Shown here: positions 17,334 to 25,794 of the stretch, piece after piece | How the letters are laid out: each line of letters starts with the position of its first letter | Position numbering within the stretch: the first letter of the stretch is position 1 | NCBI GenBank assembly: GCA_002733415.1 | Contig: NVVR01000019.1 | Span: 1-59,386 of the forward strand | Direction: 5' to 3' | Origin: Kordia sp. | GTDB taxonomy: Bacteria > Bacteroidota > Bacteroidia > Flavobacteriales > Flavobacteriaceae | Length of the DNA: 59,386 bases | Notes under the pieces: generated by a model | Seen by the model: the letters and a program-made list of their open reading frames with translations, nothing else | Database searches by the model: none | Told to the model about the DNA's origin: nothing | Translations under genes and position numbers: made by a program

Positions 17334-17861
17334 TTATAAGATAGATTCTAAAATGAATCTTTTTCTTTTTAAAGGAGAGGATTTTGGTAGTATTATAATT
17401 TCAAACCCTTTTTTTTCATACTGGTCTAAAAGAGACTTTTCTAATTTCAAACAATAATCAAACTCTTGTAACCTTTGTTCATCTTGGCAATAAATATCAA
17501 ACCAAGTTGGGGCAAAAAACACCGTTTTATGATACGTTTCTTCATAAGGAAAATCACGTAGATACTCAGGAATTATTTTGTTTTCTACCGTTAAATAAGC
17601 TACCAAATCTAATAATGATCTGTCACAAACTTGAGCATGACTATTTAATAGTTCTTGATTTGTTAGCTTGAATACTAGGTCAGTAAAACGATTGATATCA
17701 CCCCAAGGCATTCCATTTCTGTTATTTTTTTGTTCCTCAATAATAACTTTTCTAGAAACTTCATCCATACAAAGGATAGAACTTTTCAGAAGATTTATTA
17801 ATGTGGTTTTTCCTGTACCAGGAGCTCCAGTAATAATGTGTTTTTTTTGAACGTTATGCAT
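17334..17861 (-). CDS. P-loop ATPase/kinase (AAA_28-like) in the cobalamin operon
   Basis: This 175-residue protein has a clear Walker A GAPGTGKTT (12-20), a DEVSRKVIIEE segment and CDRSLLDLVAYL, which could supply the acidic Mg ligand, as in AAA_28/Ttd14-like NTPases. I start it at the ATG at 17859-17861, giving an 8-bp overlap with the cbiB stop; the longer reading from 17885 adds only eight residues inside cbiB. It does not show the CobU/CobP signature (GGARSGKS and the guanylation His region). Its operon position after cbiB, where CobU would act next, suggests a nucleotide-dependent role late in B12 synthesis, but the function is unknown. Confidence 0.75.
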   Translation of the reverse strand: MHNVQKKHIITGAPGTGKTTLINLLKSSILCMDEVSRKVIIEEQKNNRNGMPWGDINRFTDLVFKLTNQELLNSHAQVCDRSLLDLVAYLTVENKIIPEYLRDFPYEETYHKTVFFAPTWFDIYCQDEQRLQEFDYCLKLEKSLLDQYEKKGFEIIILPKSSPLKRKRFILESIL

Positions 17862-18795
17862 ATTTAAATAGTAATAACATCCCAATAATTAAGATGCAAA
17901 ACACAATACTTACCGTGTAATTAATTTGGTGAACTATTTTAATTTCTTCGTGTTTAATTTTTCGTTTGTTATTTCCAATGAAAGGTTTGTTAACTAACTT
18001 ACCATGGTAATAATTAGGCCCTCCAAACTGACAATTTAAAATATACGCCAATGCAGCTTCAGGATAGCCTGCATTTGGGCTACTATGCTTTTTTCCTTCT
18101 TTGAAAACAAAATAAATTCCACTTAATTTAAATTGAACAATCAACATTAATACCCCTGTAATTCGAGCAGGAATATAATTCGCAACATCATCTAACCTTG
18201 CTGCAAATTTTCCAAACCAGATATAACGATCATTTTTATATCCAATCATAGAATCTAAAGTATTGATCATTTTATACGCCATTGCTCCTGGAACACCAAA
18301 AATAAAAAAATAAAATAGCGGCGCAATAACACCGTCACTCAAATTTTCTGACATGGTTTCAAAAGTAGCAATTCTAATTTGCTGTTTACTTAAGTTATTA
18401 GTTTCTCGTCCTACAATCCAAGATAAACGTTTACGACCAGCATCTAAACCTTTACTTTTCAAAACATTAAAAACAGCATAACCTTCTTTTACTAATGTTT
18501 TATTGGCTAAGCAGTAAAACAACATAAGTATTGAAAACACAAGAGTTAAAATCTGAAGGTTATAAGCATTCAACCACCTAATAATTATATAGGGTGCAAT
18601 AAAAGAAACACTAACTAATACTATGGACAATAAGGCTCCTTTATACAATTTATGCCCCCCTTTATTAAGCCATTTTTCTCCAAAAGAAATACTGTTTCCA
18701 TACCCTATAATAAGATGTGGCATTTTTTTTGGATCTCCTAAATGTAAATCCAAACAAAAAGCAAAAACTAATATGTAAATAGGGTTTAAATCCAT
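17854..18795 (-). CDS. cbiB: Adenosylcobinamide-phosphate synthase
   Basis: CbiB (CobD in the aerobic nomenclature) is an inner-membrane protein that attaches aminopropanol phosphate, or a related amine, to adenosylcobyric acid. The 313-residue sequence begins with the family's FCLDLHLGDPKKMPHLIIGY block and has the DGVIAPLFY and SMIGYKNDRY segments plus several hydrophobic helices. It overlaps the aminotransferase-like gene by 10 bp, the enzyme that supplies its amine substrate. Length and motifs are normal. Confidence 0.93.
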   Translation of the reverse strand: MDLNPIYILVFAFCLDLHLGDPKKMPHLIIGYGNSISFGEKWLNKGGHKLYKGALLSIVLVSVSFIAPYIIIRWLNAYNLQILTLVFSILMLFYCLANKTLVKEGYAVFNVLKSKGLDAGRKRLSWIVGRETNNLSKQQIRIATFETMSENLSDGVIAPLFYFFIFGVPGAMAYKMINTLDSMIGYKNDRYIWFGKFAARLDDVANYIPARITGVLMLIVQFKLSGIYFVFKEGKKHSSPNAGYPEAALAYILNCQFGGPNYYHGKLVNKPFIGNNKRKIKHEEIKIVHQINYTVSIVFCILIIGMLLLFKYA

Positions 18796-19793
18796 TCTTT
18801 TAACCCTTGAATCAATGTGTTGTTAGCTTCCTTACTTTGGGTAGAAAGTCGAATATACTCGCCTTTTAATCCATTAAAGTTCGTAGCATCACGAATAAGA
18901 ATTTGATGCTTTATGATTAAGTGTTCTTTTAGTTCTTTTGCTGATTTATCTAGCAATTTAACTAAAAAATAAGAAGTATAGCTTTTACACACTTTTACAC
19001 CGTTTAATTCCGCTAATTGTTTTTTAAAAATAGTAGTTTCTTCTATTAATTCTGGAGCGTTAAACTGGAGCGTTTCATAATTGTTAAAAATAAACTCACC
19101 TGCTTTTATGGCCAGTACATTAACACTCCAAGGCATTTTTAAACTTAAGAGCTTTGCAATATTTAAGGCGTCTGAAACGATATACCCTAAACGCAATCCA
19201 GGAATCGTAAATGTTTTGGTTAATGAGCGGACAACAATTAAATTTATGTGCTTTTTTATCAATGGTATTATTGATTCAACACTATTGGTAAACTCTATAT
19301 ATGCCTCATCAATAACAAATATAGTCTCTGGTTTTTGTTGGAAAAGAAGTTCTAATTCATTTTTTGAAAAAGCTGCACCATCAGGGTTGTTAGGATTACA
19401 TAAAAATACAAAATCGGCATTGGTGTTTTTTATTTCATCTCTAGAAATCAACTGGTAATCTAGCTGAAAAATTTTACAAGCGTCTTCATATTCTGAAAAA
19501 GTAGGCGCAACAATAGCCGCTTTTTTAGTAGAAAATAATTGAGCGATGAGATAAAAAGCTTCAGTTGCTCCATTGGTAAACAAAAACTGTTCACTCTTTA
19601 ATTGAAACTTTTTAGCGCCTAATTTATTTAATTCACTAGCAATAGGTGATGGGTAACTTTGAATTTGATCAATACTCTTTGATATCTCATCAAGCAACAC
19701 TTGAGGACATCCTTTATAATACACATTTGAACTAAAGTTGTGTTTAATTTTTCCTTCAATTAAATGAAGATCATCTCCATGTCCGTTTAACAT
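18786..19793 (-). CDS. Threonine-phosphate decarboxylase-like PLP enzyme
   Basis: This is a fold-type I PLP enzyme of 335 residues resembling histidinol-phosphate aminotransferase and CobD/CobC. The start NGHGDDLH and the region FSSNVYYKG fit the CobD class; PLP-site residues lie in CNPNNPDG (132-139), DEAY (162-165) and SLTKTF with Lys193 as the Schiff-base lysine. In B12 synthesis it makes (R)-1-amino-2-propanol phosphate for CbiB, the next gene. It overlaps cobQ by 7 bp. A histidine-biosynthesis role is less likely because of the operon. Confidence 0.87.
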   Translation of the reverse strand: MLNGHGDDLHLIEGKIKHNFSSNVYYKGCPQVLLDEISKSIDQIQSYPSPIASELNKLGAKKFQLKSEQFLFTNGATEAFYLIAQLFSTKKAAIVAPTFSEYEDACKIFQLDYQLISRDEIKNTNADFVFLCNPNNPDGAAFSKNELELLFQQKPETIFVIDEAYIEFTNSVESIIPLIKKHINLIVVRSLTKTFTIPGLRLGYIVSDALNIAKLLSLKMPWSVNVLAIKAGEFIFNNYETLQFNAPELIEETTIFKKQLAELNGVKVCKSYTSYFLVKLLDKSAKELKEHLIIKHQILIRDATNFNGLKGEYIRLSTQSKEANNTLIQGLKEWI

Positions 19794-21250
19794 TTTTGTA
19801 TACTGTTTTTTAAAATGGTTGCCATGTCTAAATTTTCATCTATCCAATCTGCTAATTTATCAAATTGTGCTGCTTTAAACTTTTTGTAGTTTTTTGCTTT
19901 AGCATTAGGGAATTTTAATTGCAATAATTCTGTTGCTATTTCTTGATTATCGAAAATACCGTGAAGGTAAGTTCCCCAGCTTTTATTTCCGTCAAAATAA
20001 CCTTCTTCCCTCCCATTCATAAGGTTTAAATGTTTGTTTTTTGGTACGATAGTTTCTCCCATATGAATTTCATATCCCTCACAAGAATCCTTTACATCTT
20101 TAAACTGAAAATTACGTTGTACCGTTTTCTTGGTTTTAGAAAGTGTCGTTTCAATATCAAATAAACCTAAACCCTCTTCTGATTTTATATTACTTTCTAC
20201 CGAAAAAGGATCTTTAACAAACTTACCTAACATTTGATACCCGCCACAAATTCCGATAACAGGAATGTATTTATACCGCTCTTTAATAATCGTATCTAAA
20301 CCATCTTTTTTTAAGGCAATTAAATCTTCAATGGTGTTTTTGGTACCTGGAATAATTAGTACATCTGCTTTATTTAATTCTTCTGAATCTCTTGTAAAAT
20401 ATAAATTGATTAGTGATTCTTGTTCTAAAGCCTGAAAATCGGTATAATTAGACATGTAATTGAGTTTAACTACCGCAATATTTAATTTATTATTCGTGGC
20501 AGTTGTTGCTCTACGATTTAAAGCAACTGAATCCTCTTCTTCAATAATAATGTCACTTGCATACGGCAAAACACCTAAGACAGGAACGTTAGTGAGTTCT
20601 TCTAATTTCTTTTTTCCATCAACAAATAAAGCAGCATCTCCTCTAAATTTATTAATAATAATTCCTTTTATAAGTTTTCGTTCCCAGTCTTCAAGTAGTT
20701 CGATAGTACCATATACACTGCCAAATACGCCGCCTTTATCAATATCTGCTACTAAATAAACACAGGCATTGGCAGCCTCTGCCATTCGCATATTTACAAT
20801 ATCTCTATGTTTTAGATTGAGTTCGCTAATACTTCCAGCACCTTCCATTATAATTGGATTGTGTTTTGAAGCCAATTGTTTGAAAGATTTTTTAGCTTCT
20901 TCAAAAAGGTGTTTTTTGTTCTCTCCTAAAAAATATTCTTGAGCTGTTTGATCACCAATTGGTTTACCATGCAAAACAATTTGTGATTTATTTATTGAGG
21001 AGGGTTTTAATAAAATGGGGTTCATTTCTACAGTTGGTGGAATACCACAAGCTTCTGCTTGTACGGCTTGAGCTCTTCCAATTTCAAGGTTGTCAGGTGT
21101 TGAAAAACTGTTTAATGACATATTTTGTGCCTTAAACGGGGCAGGATGATACCCTTTTTGTTTAAGCCATCTACAAATTCCAGTTGTTATCCAGCTTTTA
21201 CCTACATCAGATCCAGTACCAACTAACATTATAGGTTGTAGATTTTGCAT
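19787..21250 (-). CDS. cobQ: Cobyric acid synthase
   Basis: CobQ/CbiP amidates side chains b, d, e and g of adenosylcobyrinate a,c-diamide. The 487-residue protein has the P-loop GTGSDVGKSW (11-20), PFKAQNMSLNS (38-48), and a class I glutamine amidotransferase domain with the nucleophile in GICGGYQMLG (Cys335) and the later GTYLHGIFDN histidine. It is the first gene of the second B12 unit, followed by the cobD-like gene with a 7-bp overlap. It appears complete, unlike cbiA. No riboswitch is visible upstream. Confidence 0.95.
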   Translation of the reverse strand: MQNLQPIMLVGTGSDVGKSWITTGICRWLKQKGYHPAPFKAQNMSLNSFSTPDNLEIGRAQAVQAEACGIPPTVEMNPILLKPSSINKSQIVLHGKPIGDQTAQEYFLGENKKHLFEEAKKSFKQLASKHNPIIMEGAGSISELNLKHRDIVNMRMAEAANACVYLVADIDKGGVFGSVYGTIELLEDWERKLIKGIIINKFRGDAALFVDGKKKLEELTNVPVLGVLPYASDIIIEEEDSVALNRRATTATNNKLNIAVVKLNYMSNYTDFQALEQESLINLYFTRDSEELNKADVLIIPGTKNTIEDLIALKKDGLDTIIKERYKYIPVIGICGGYQMLGKFVKDPFSVESNIKSEEGLGLFDIETTLSKTKKTVQRNFQFKDVKDSCEGYEIHMGETIVPKNKHLNLMNGREEGYFDGNKSWGTYLHGIFDNQEIATELLQLKFPNAKAKNYKKFKAAQFDKLADWIDENLDMATILKNSIQKC

Positions 21251-21270
21251 TTTATTTTTGATTTTTAAAA

Positions 21271-21278
21271 CAAAAATA
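21271..21278 (-). promoter_or_regulatory. Possible -7 box for the cobQ unit
   Basis: On the minus strand TATTTTTG fits the Bacteroidetes -7 consensus TAnnTTTG and lies about 20 bp before the cobQ start. No TTG element lies at the expected 19-21 bp upstream (the nearest is about 27 bp), so support is weak. Confidence 0.25.
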
Positions 21279-21499
21279 TTGAATAATATAGACTTTGTAT
21301 ATAATCAACAAGAAAACATTAGCATAAGTGTCACGAAAAATCAAAATCTAACTCAGTATACTAATTAATGAAGACGGTGATTATGGAGTAATAAAAGAAC
21401 ATAACTGTAGCTTAGCGTAAATTAAAGTGAGATTTACTAAAATTAAACTATTAAAGAAGCTGTTTTTCTGTCTAGTTTTTTAATTGTAATCAGAGACTA

Positions 21500-21615
21500 A
21501 CTAAACAATTCGACACACATTACACTACTCTACTACTGTCGTTTCATATGAAAAATGTTCCATTATGAGCGTAAAAAAAGCATTAGTTCTATTTTTTTGA
21601 AGAAAATTATTTAGC
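21500..21615. repeat. Dispersed intergenic repeat, copy 1 (partial)
   Basis: This copy shares with copy 3 the blocks CACACTACTC-like/CTACTGTCGTTT (here ACACTACTCTACTACTGTCG) and TATTTTTTTGAAGAAAATT. Only the left half of the element is recognisable. See the copies at 25414, 30851, 36045, 40128 and 43125. Confidence 0.6.
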
Positions 21616-21849
21616 ATGATCAATTACTTCAAATATTAACTGAATTATTAATTGAATTATTAATTGAAAACAAAACTGCTGCTTATAAATGGAATAATTT
21701 TAACAATTTGAATATGAACCAAAATCAACTTCTGCAAATAAAAATTCAGAAATAATTGTTACAACAGATAGTTATTCAATTAGCTATAGAGGTAAAAACT
21801 CCTGATTTTGTTAAAAAAACATAATGAAATAACTGAAAATCCAACACAA

Positions 21850-22525
21850 TTACCTTCCAGAAGCTACTTAATATAAACGGTTGACATTACAACAAACCAT
21901 GCTACCTAGAGGCAATTTAGTTGAAAATTTTCTGATAAGTGCAAACTCAAAACTTGAAGGTTTTAAAAAGGATAAATGGTACTAGAGATGAATTATTACC
22001 TGATTTTAGTATACATCCTCTATATTATGCTAGAAAAGAAGAATTTCCATTTAAAATAATGATACAAAACCCTAATGGAAAATGGATATACCAGAAGAAA
22101 TAGTAGATTGTTTTCAAACTTTGATACCAAGTACTAAATTGGGAGCTGAATACTTACCTCTTGACATAATAAGTTGGAATAATTAATTCTTGTTAATAAA
22201 GTGCCTGAAACATAATAAGAAGTACCATTTAAAGAATAATTGCAGGAGTTTATCCAACTGCTCAAAGAAGCCTTCGAAGTTACATTAGACAAGGCTAAAG
22301 AGCTTAATAGATAACTGGTGTAGCTGGAATAATAAAGAAACTATTCATATACCTAATTGGAATCTCAGCTATAATCATCAGCATCTATTGCTTAATGTTT
22401 GCTGTTAGTGTTGATATTTTTTATTTACTGATGATATATCTGAACGTGCTAGAGGTGAATTAGGATTGTTGTTGATAGTGAATTACTTGATAGTAGCATT
22501 CTTCGGAGCTATTGGCTACTTATAA
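21850..22525 (+). pseudogene. Decayed gene(s), including a membrane segment
   Basis: Codon-like stretches appear in shifting frames broken by stops: around 21925-22000 a VENFLISANSKLEGFKKDKW segment, around 22084-22185 MDIPEEIVDCFQTL leading to a KLGAEYLPLDII segment, around 22215-22310 an amphipathic QEFIQLLKEAFEVTLDKAKE segment, and around 22315-22460 a hydrophobic YLIGISAIIISIYCLMF helix. Together they look like the remains of one or two genes with a C-terminal membrane anchor. I do not recognise a family. The rest of 21279-23090 shows no intact gene. Confidence 0.4.
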
Positions 22526-22552
22526 GTTACTAGGATAAGTAAGAAGGTTTAA

Positions 22553-22613
22553 CACAACCCATTCAGTCCCAATATAACAGCCTATTTACACATCAGATGA
22601 TACTTGTCTAAAA
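22553..22613. repeat. Direct repeat A flanking the regulatory cassette
   Basis: This block of about 61 bp starts CACAACCCATTCAG and ends ACTTGTCTAAAA. It recurs in the same orientation at 24711-24772 with roughly 80 percent identity and small indels. The pair encloses 2.1 kb that holds an XRE regulator, a small HTH protein and two other small genes. Indels are not multiples of three, so it is not a conserved coding segment. Confidence 0.7.
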
Positions 22614-23090
22614 TAAGAAAAGACAGTCACTGAAGACTTCCTTAATTTGTTGTTCAGAGATTAAGTTATCGACTATTCTGCCCAATGCCAATTTTACCTG
22701 TTTATAAATTTTAATAAAACATCAGTGAAAAAGGAATAATGCGACAGAACCGAAATTAATACATTAAAAAATCACTATTTACTTAACATAATATCTTAAA
22801 AGTGTAATTTGTCTATAAAAAACATCTCTTTACCGAAATTCCTTCCTTTAATAAAAAATAGAATTATTTCTGAAAAACATATCTCTATATTTGTGAAAAT
22901 ACAGCTTGCCAATTACCTACAGAGAGTACAGACAAAGCCTAAACACTAATTAAATGACTTCAGGAACTTGGAATAAATTTAATACAAGGACTTGCTGTAC
23001 ATAGGTTTGTTCATCCAAAAGCATAAGTGTTTAGCTGTAGTTCAGTACTAGCTGAAAATTGTGCATGACTGAAGAGACCCAAAAGCATAT

Positions 23091-23159
23091 ATGGATATAG
23101 TAGACGTCCACGAAAAAGAAATATTAAAGGTTATTGAAAAAACATTAAACGATGAGTAA
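23091..23159 (+). pseudogene. C-terminal remnant coupled to the next small gene
   Basis: A 22-codon stretch, MDIVDVHEKEILKVIEKTL and three more residues, ends in a TAA that overlaps the ATG of the next gene by 8 bp. Such coupling is typical of real operon junctions, but upstream the frame is closed by stops. It is probably the tail of a decayed gene. No family is recognised, and it could also be a tiny peptide. Confidence 0.3.
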
Positions 23160-23337
23160 ACGAAAAGAAATTATAAAAGAACATTTCGAATCATCATACC
23201 TTAAAAATGATGATTTAAGTTCATTTGAAAAATCTGTCATACAAAAAATAAAGGAAAGAATTACAGATAAGGAAAAAACAATGAATGATTTAAAAATAGA
23301 AATTCACTTATTTAAAATGGATATTAATACTCATTAA
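23152..23337 (+). CDS. Small charged protein of unknown function
   Basis: The 61-residue product starts MSKRKEIIKEHFESSYL and is highly charged and helical, probably a short coiled coil (about 20-55). I do not recognise a family. The start overlaps the tail of an upstream remnant, and the stop is 1 bp from the stop of the convergent XRE gene. It lies inside the segment bounded by direct repeats 22553 and 24711. A real small gene is plausible but not certain. Confidence 0.45.
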   Translation: MSKRKEIIKEHFESSYLKNDDLSSFEKSVIQKIKERITDKEKTMNDLKIEIHLFKMDINTH

Positions 23338-23338
23338 C

Positions 23339-23767
23339 TTATCTCTTTGCCAATTCCTTTTTTAAAGCTAATAATTCATTTTTTATTTCCAATATGTCAT
23401 TTTCTTGATAGACATGCATTCTCAAAAACATCTTCCATGTATTGTTATTTCTTAATTCCTCTTCAGGAAAATCTAACAAATGATCTATTACCTCTACTAT
23501 TGATAAATCTTTAAGTTTTTTATTTTTAGACGCTTCACTTGACTTCTTTTTACCCAATAAAAGCCAATTTGCTGAAACATTAAATTCTTCACAAAATAAT
23601 GCCAAAGTATCTAAACCAATATTCATTCTTTTATTCAGTATTTCTGAAAGAGTATTTGGTTTTATTTGTATATTTTTAGCTATTACCGACTTGCTTTTTA
23701 CTTTTTTTTCAGAAATAAGTAAATCTACAGAATAAATAAAACGTTCATTTATAGCTTCTTTGGTCAT
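23339..23767 (-). CDS. XRE-family transcriptional regulator
   Basis: This 142-residue protein has an N-terminal helix-turn-helix (about 20-70): SVIAKNIQIKPNTLSEILNK followed by LDTLALFCEEFNVSANWLLLG, the typical repressor layout with the WLLLG turn. A charged linker and a C-terminal coiled coil (about 115-142) could mediate dimerisation. It is divergent from a second small HTH gene, with an operator-like palindrome in the shared 136-bp gap. The arrangement resembles a phage CI/Cro switch. No phage structural or integrase gene survives nearby. Confidence 0.8.
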   Translation of the reverse strand: MTKEAINERFIYSVDLLISEKKVKSKSVIAKNIQIKPNTLSEILNKRMNIGLDTLALFCEEFNVSANWLLLGKKKSSEASKNKKLKDLSIVEVIDHLLDFPEEELRNNNTWKMFLRMHVYQENDILEIKNELLALKKELAKR

Positions 23768-23827
23768 TTTTTAATTAATTTATACAGAAATTATGTATTT
23801 TTATTATTTTATTCAGTAAATCTGTGT

Positions 23828-23835
23828 TATATTTG
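23828..23835 (+). promoter_or_regulatory. -7 box for the rightward small HTH gene
   Basis: TATATTTG matches the Bacteroidetes TAnnTTTG box and lies 68 bp before the ATG at 23904. Its last base is the first base of the 21-bp palindrome at 23835. No good TTG -33 element is seen. Confidence 0.4.
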
Positions 23836-23855
23836 TGTTTAATAATATTAAACAC
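23835..23855. promoter_or_regulatory. Perfect operator-like palindrome between divergent HTH genes
   Basis: GTGTTTAATA, one central A, then TATTAAACAC: a perfect 10-bp inverted repeat. It sits in the divergent intergenic region and just downstream of a -7 box, where bound repressor would block the start of transcription. The XRE protein or the small HTH protein is the likely ligand. Confidence 0.6.
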
Positions 23856-23903
23856 AACGAAGGTAGTAAAAATACTGTTAAAGGACTCAAAATATAGTAA
23901 ATC

Positions 23904-24104
23904 ATGAGAACAGAAATTTTAGTTCATACTAGTTTTAAGGATAAAATGGCTAAAAAACATAATACCACAAGGCAAACGGTTAGCTTGGCTCTTAAATATT
24001 ATAATAACTCACCTTTAGCGAGGCTTATCAGAAAAGAAGTCAAGAATATGCTTATTGAAGAGGCTAATAAAATAGAAAATTATTTAATCGAACCTGAAGA
24101 TTAA
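23904..24104 (+). CDS. Small helix-turn-helix protein, Cro-like position
   Basis: This is a 66-residue protein. A segment KKHNTTRQTVSLALKYYNN (about 17-35) reads as a helix-turn-helix with a TTRQTVSLAL recognition helix, followed by a charged C-terminal helix. It is transcribed away from the XRE gene across the palindrome at 23835. By analogy with compact phage switches it could be the antirepressor or Cro-type partner. The sequence does not place it in a named family. Confidence 0.6.
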   Translation: MRTEILVHTSFKDKMAKKHNTTRQTVSLALKYYNNSPLARLIRKEVKNMLIEEANKIENYLIEPED

Positions 24105-24240
24105 TAACTAAAAAAGATATAATATACACTAAAAAACTTTTGAAAATATTAGAGGGAATCTAGAACGAATATATAGCCGTGACAATAACCTGAGCAGTAT
24201 AGACAGACGTGATACATTTAATTAAATAATAAGTTTAGTT

Positions 24241-24627
24241 ATGAGGCCAATTCAAATTTTAATTGTCACTAATGATGATCATTACAAAAATTATTTAAAA
24301 AGCTTTCTAAAAAATCGAATAAGTAATATTGATATTGTTGCATCTCAAACTATCAAAGGCATTCTCCCATACTTAAAAGAAACTTCCTTATTTAAATTAT
24401 TGATTTTAAAACCTGAAATAAACTTTACTAGTGATAGCATGGAAAATATTTTGTCACTCGTAAAATATGATTTCAATTTAAAAATATTATTGTTTCAAAA
24501 TAATATGAAAATTAGAATAGCAATAAATAATGCTGGCTCAATATACTATTTAAAGAATAATATAAAGCAATTTGCTCACATAAATACTGAAGAAATACTG
24601 GATATTTTCAATCCTAAAAAGCTATAG
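24241..24627 (+). CDS. Receiver-like protein, degenerate
   Basis: The 128-residue protein begins MRPIQILIVTNDDHYKNYLK, which looks like a response-regulator receiver start (hydrophobic beta-1 then ND-D), and has alternating helices and strands with KILLFQNN near where beta-4 would lie. The phospho-acceptor Asp is not obvious, because the beta-3 region reads LLILKPEIN. It may be a pseudo-receiver or an unrelated alpha/beta protein. It lies 136 bp after the small HTH gene, inside the direct repeats. Function unknown. Confidence 0.45.
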   Translation: MRPIQILIVTNDDHYKNYLKSFLKNRISNIDIVASQTIKGILPYLKETSLFKLLILKPEINFTSDSMENILSLVKYDFNLKILLFQNNMKIRIAINNAGSIYYLKNNIKQFAHINTEEILDIFNPKKL

Positions 24628-24710
24628 TACAATACGCGATTTTCTCTCATAAAATTTTACTATTTCAAATAGATCTAATTTTGAAAGGGTAAAACAATCA
24701 GACACCACCA

Positions 24711-24772
24711 CACAACCCATTCAGCCCAAATCTAACAGCCTAAATATAACATCAGATATAACTTGTCTAAAA
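24711..24772. repeat. Direct repeat B flanking the regulatory cassette
   Basis: This is the partner of the block at 22553-22613, same orientation, starting CACAACCCATTCAG and ending ACTTGTCTAAAA. It marks the right edge of the segment with the XRE and HTH genes. Confidence 0.7.
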
Positions 24773-24922
24773 ACCCTCCGTGGAATACAACTAGTATTTT
24801 TACAGTTTAACGATTTAATATTGTGACTCTACATTAATAGTTTATGTTTAAGTAATGTTTTTTATTTTCATCATAAAATAGAAACGGTATTGAATATTGA
24901 TTAAGGGGTTAATCAAATACAT

Positions 24923-24950
24923 AAAAGCACTTCTTTGGAGGTGTTTTTTT
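24923..24950 (+). terminator. Rho-independent terminator-like hairpin
   Basis: AAAAGCACTTC, loop TTTG, GAGGTGTTTTTTT: a short stem with one G-T wobble and a following T-run. It lies about 300 bp after the receiver-like gene and could end transcription from that cassette. Confidence 0.5.
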
Positions 24951-25106
24951 ATTGCTTTTGCCACCAAACACAACGCATAAACCCCATCGTAACAACTTCT
25001 TGTAAACGTCTGACAAGCATTAAAATTAAAAAGTGAGCTATTGCAGTAAAAAAGTAGAAAAATAGTTAAGCGACTATGCTGTTGTAATTTAATTATTAGT
25101 TTTCCT

Positions 25107-25345
25107 TTAAAATTCTTGTATTGATTTATTTCCTAAAGAAGAATGTAATCTTTTATTATAATACCATGTTTCTATCCATTGAAAAACTAATAATTCAGCT
25201 TCAGACCTTACTTATTCTAAATTACCTTTAGTATAACTTAATTCTACTGATTTTTGTTTATATCAATTGTGTAATTTTTTCTGGTTCTTTACATCTTTAA
25301 AAGTTAATTTAATTAATAAATTAATCTCTTAACTTGGTGACCAGC
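25107..25345 (-). pseudogene. IS3-family transposase (orfB) C-terminal remnant
   Basis: The minus strand encodes VFQWIETWYYNKRLHSSLGN then KSIQEF and a TAA at 25107-25109. The YYNxKRLHSSLG block is the hallmark C-terminus of IS3-family integrase-type transposases. Upstream, fragments such as a SYTKGN stretch are broken by in-frame stops and a large deletion, so only about 60-80 codons remain. No terminal inverted repeats or target duplications were recognised. It is a fossil insertion sequence. Confidence 0.8.
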
Positions 25346-25413
25346 CAAGTATAATAAGTCCATTATTTATGGTAATAGACTTTGTGAATGGCAAATTTGA
25401 TTTGTGAGTGAAG

Positions 25414-25590
25414 GTTAACCAAACCATTCCATACACATTATACTTCCCTCCTTTTCTCGGGTCGTATAAAAAGTATTTCATTAACATTTTAAATAGTGCT
25501 TATAGTCAAAAAAAAAAAAAGAACGGGACAGGCGCCACGCTAAATATTATAACGCATTTTCATTATAATATGACATTATGTATAAATTGC
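25414..25590. repeat. Dispersed intergenic repeat, copy 2
   Basis: It starts GTTAACCAAACCATTCC, like copy 5, and contains TCGTATAAAAAGTATTTCAT. Its right part, 25519-25590, differs at about 6 of 72 positions from copy 4 (36208-36279), including GACAGGCGCCACGC and the hairpin-forming TTATAACGCATTTTCATTAT. Confidence 0.75.
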
Positions 25591-25699
25591 TAAATAACTG
25601 GTAAATATTAATTATTTTTTTTTTAAACAATGCGTTTTGAAATATCATTTAACAGTACAGTTGTGAAACTATAACTAAATGGTTTTATAGCTATTCAAT

Positions 25700-25733
25700 A
25701 AAAATCGCTGTCTTTTCAAACAGCGATTTTTTT
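25700..25733 (-). terminator. Terminator downstream of the tyrosinase operon
   Basis: AAAAATCGCTGT, loop CTTTTCAA, ACAGCGATTTTT with T-runs on both sides: a strong stem of about 11 bp. It lies about 62 bp beyond the tyrosinase stop codon and can act on the minus strand. Confidence 0.8.
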
Positions 25734-25794
25734 ATAGTTAATATTGATAATTTATTAATCTTAAACTATATTTTTTAAGTCTAGTAGATTATTA

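Noticed and set aside
471..21250. Horizontal acquisition of the B12 locus as a genomic island
   Set aside because: Base composition matches the rest of the AT-rich window and no integrase, tRNA or att repeat borders it. Nothing visible supports a recent transfer.
25408..25593. A 61-codon plus-strand open frame
   Set aside because: It lies almost exactly within dispersed repeat copy 2; the other copies do not keep a common open frame, so it is a by-product of the repeat.
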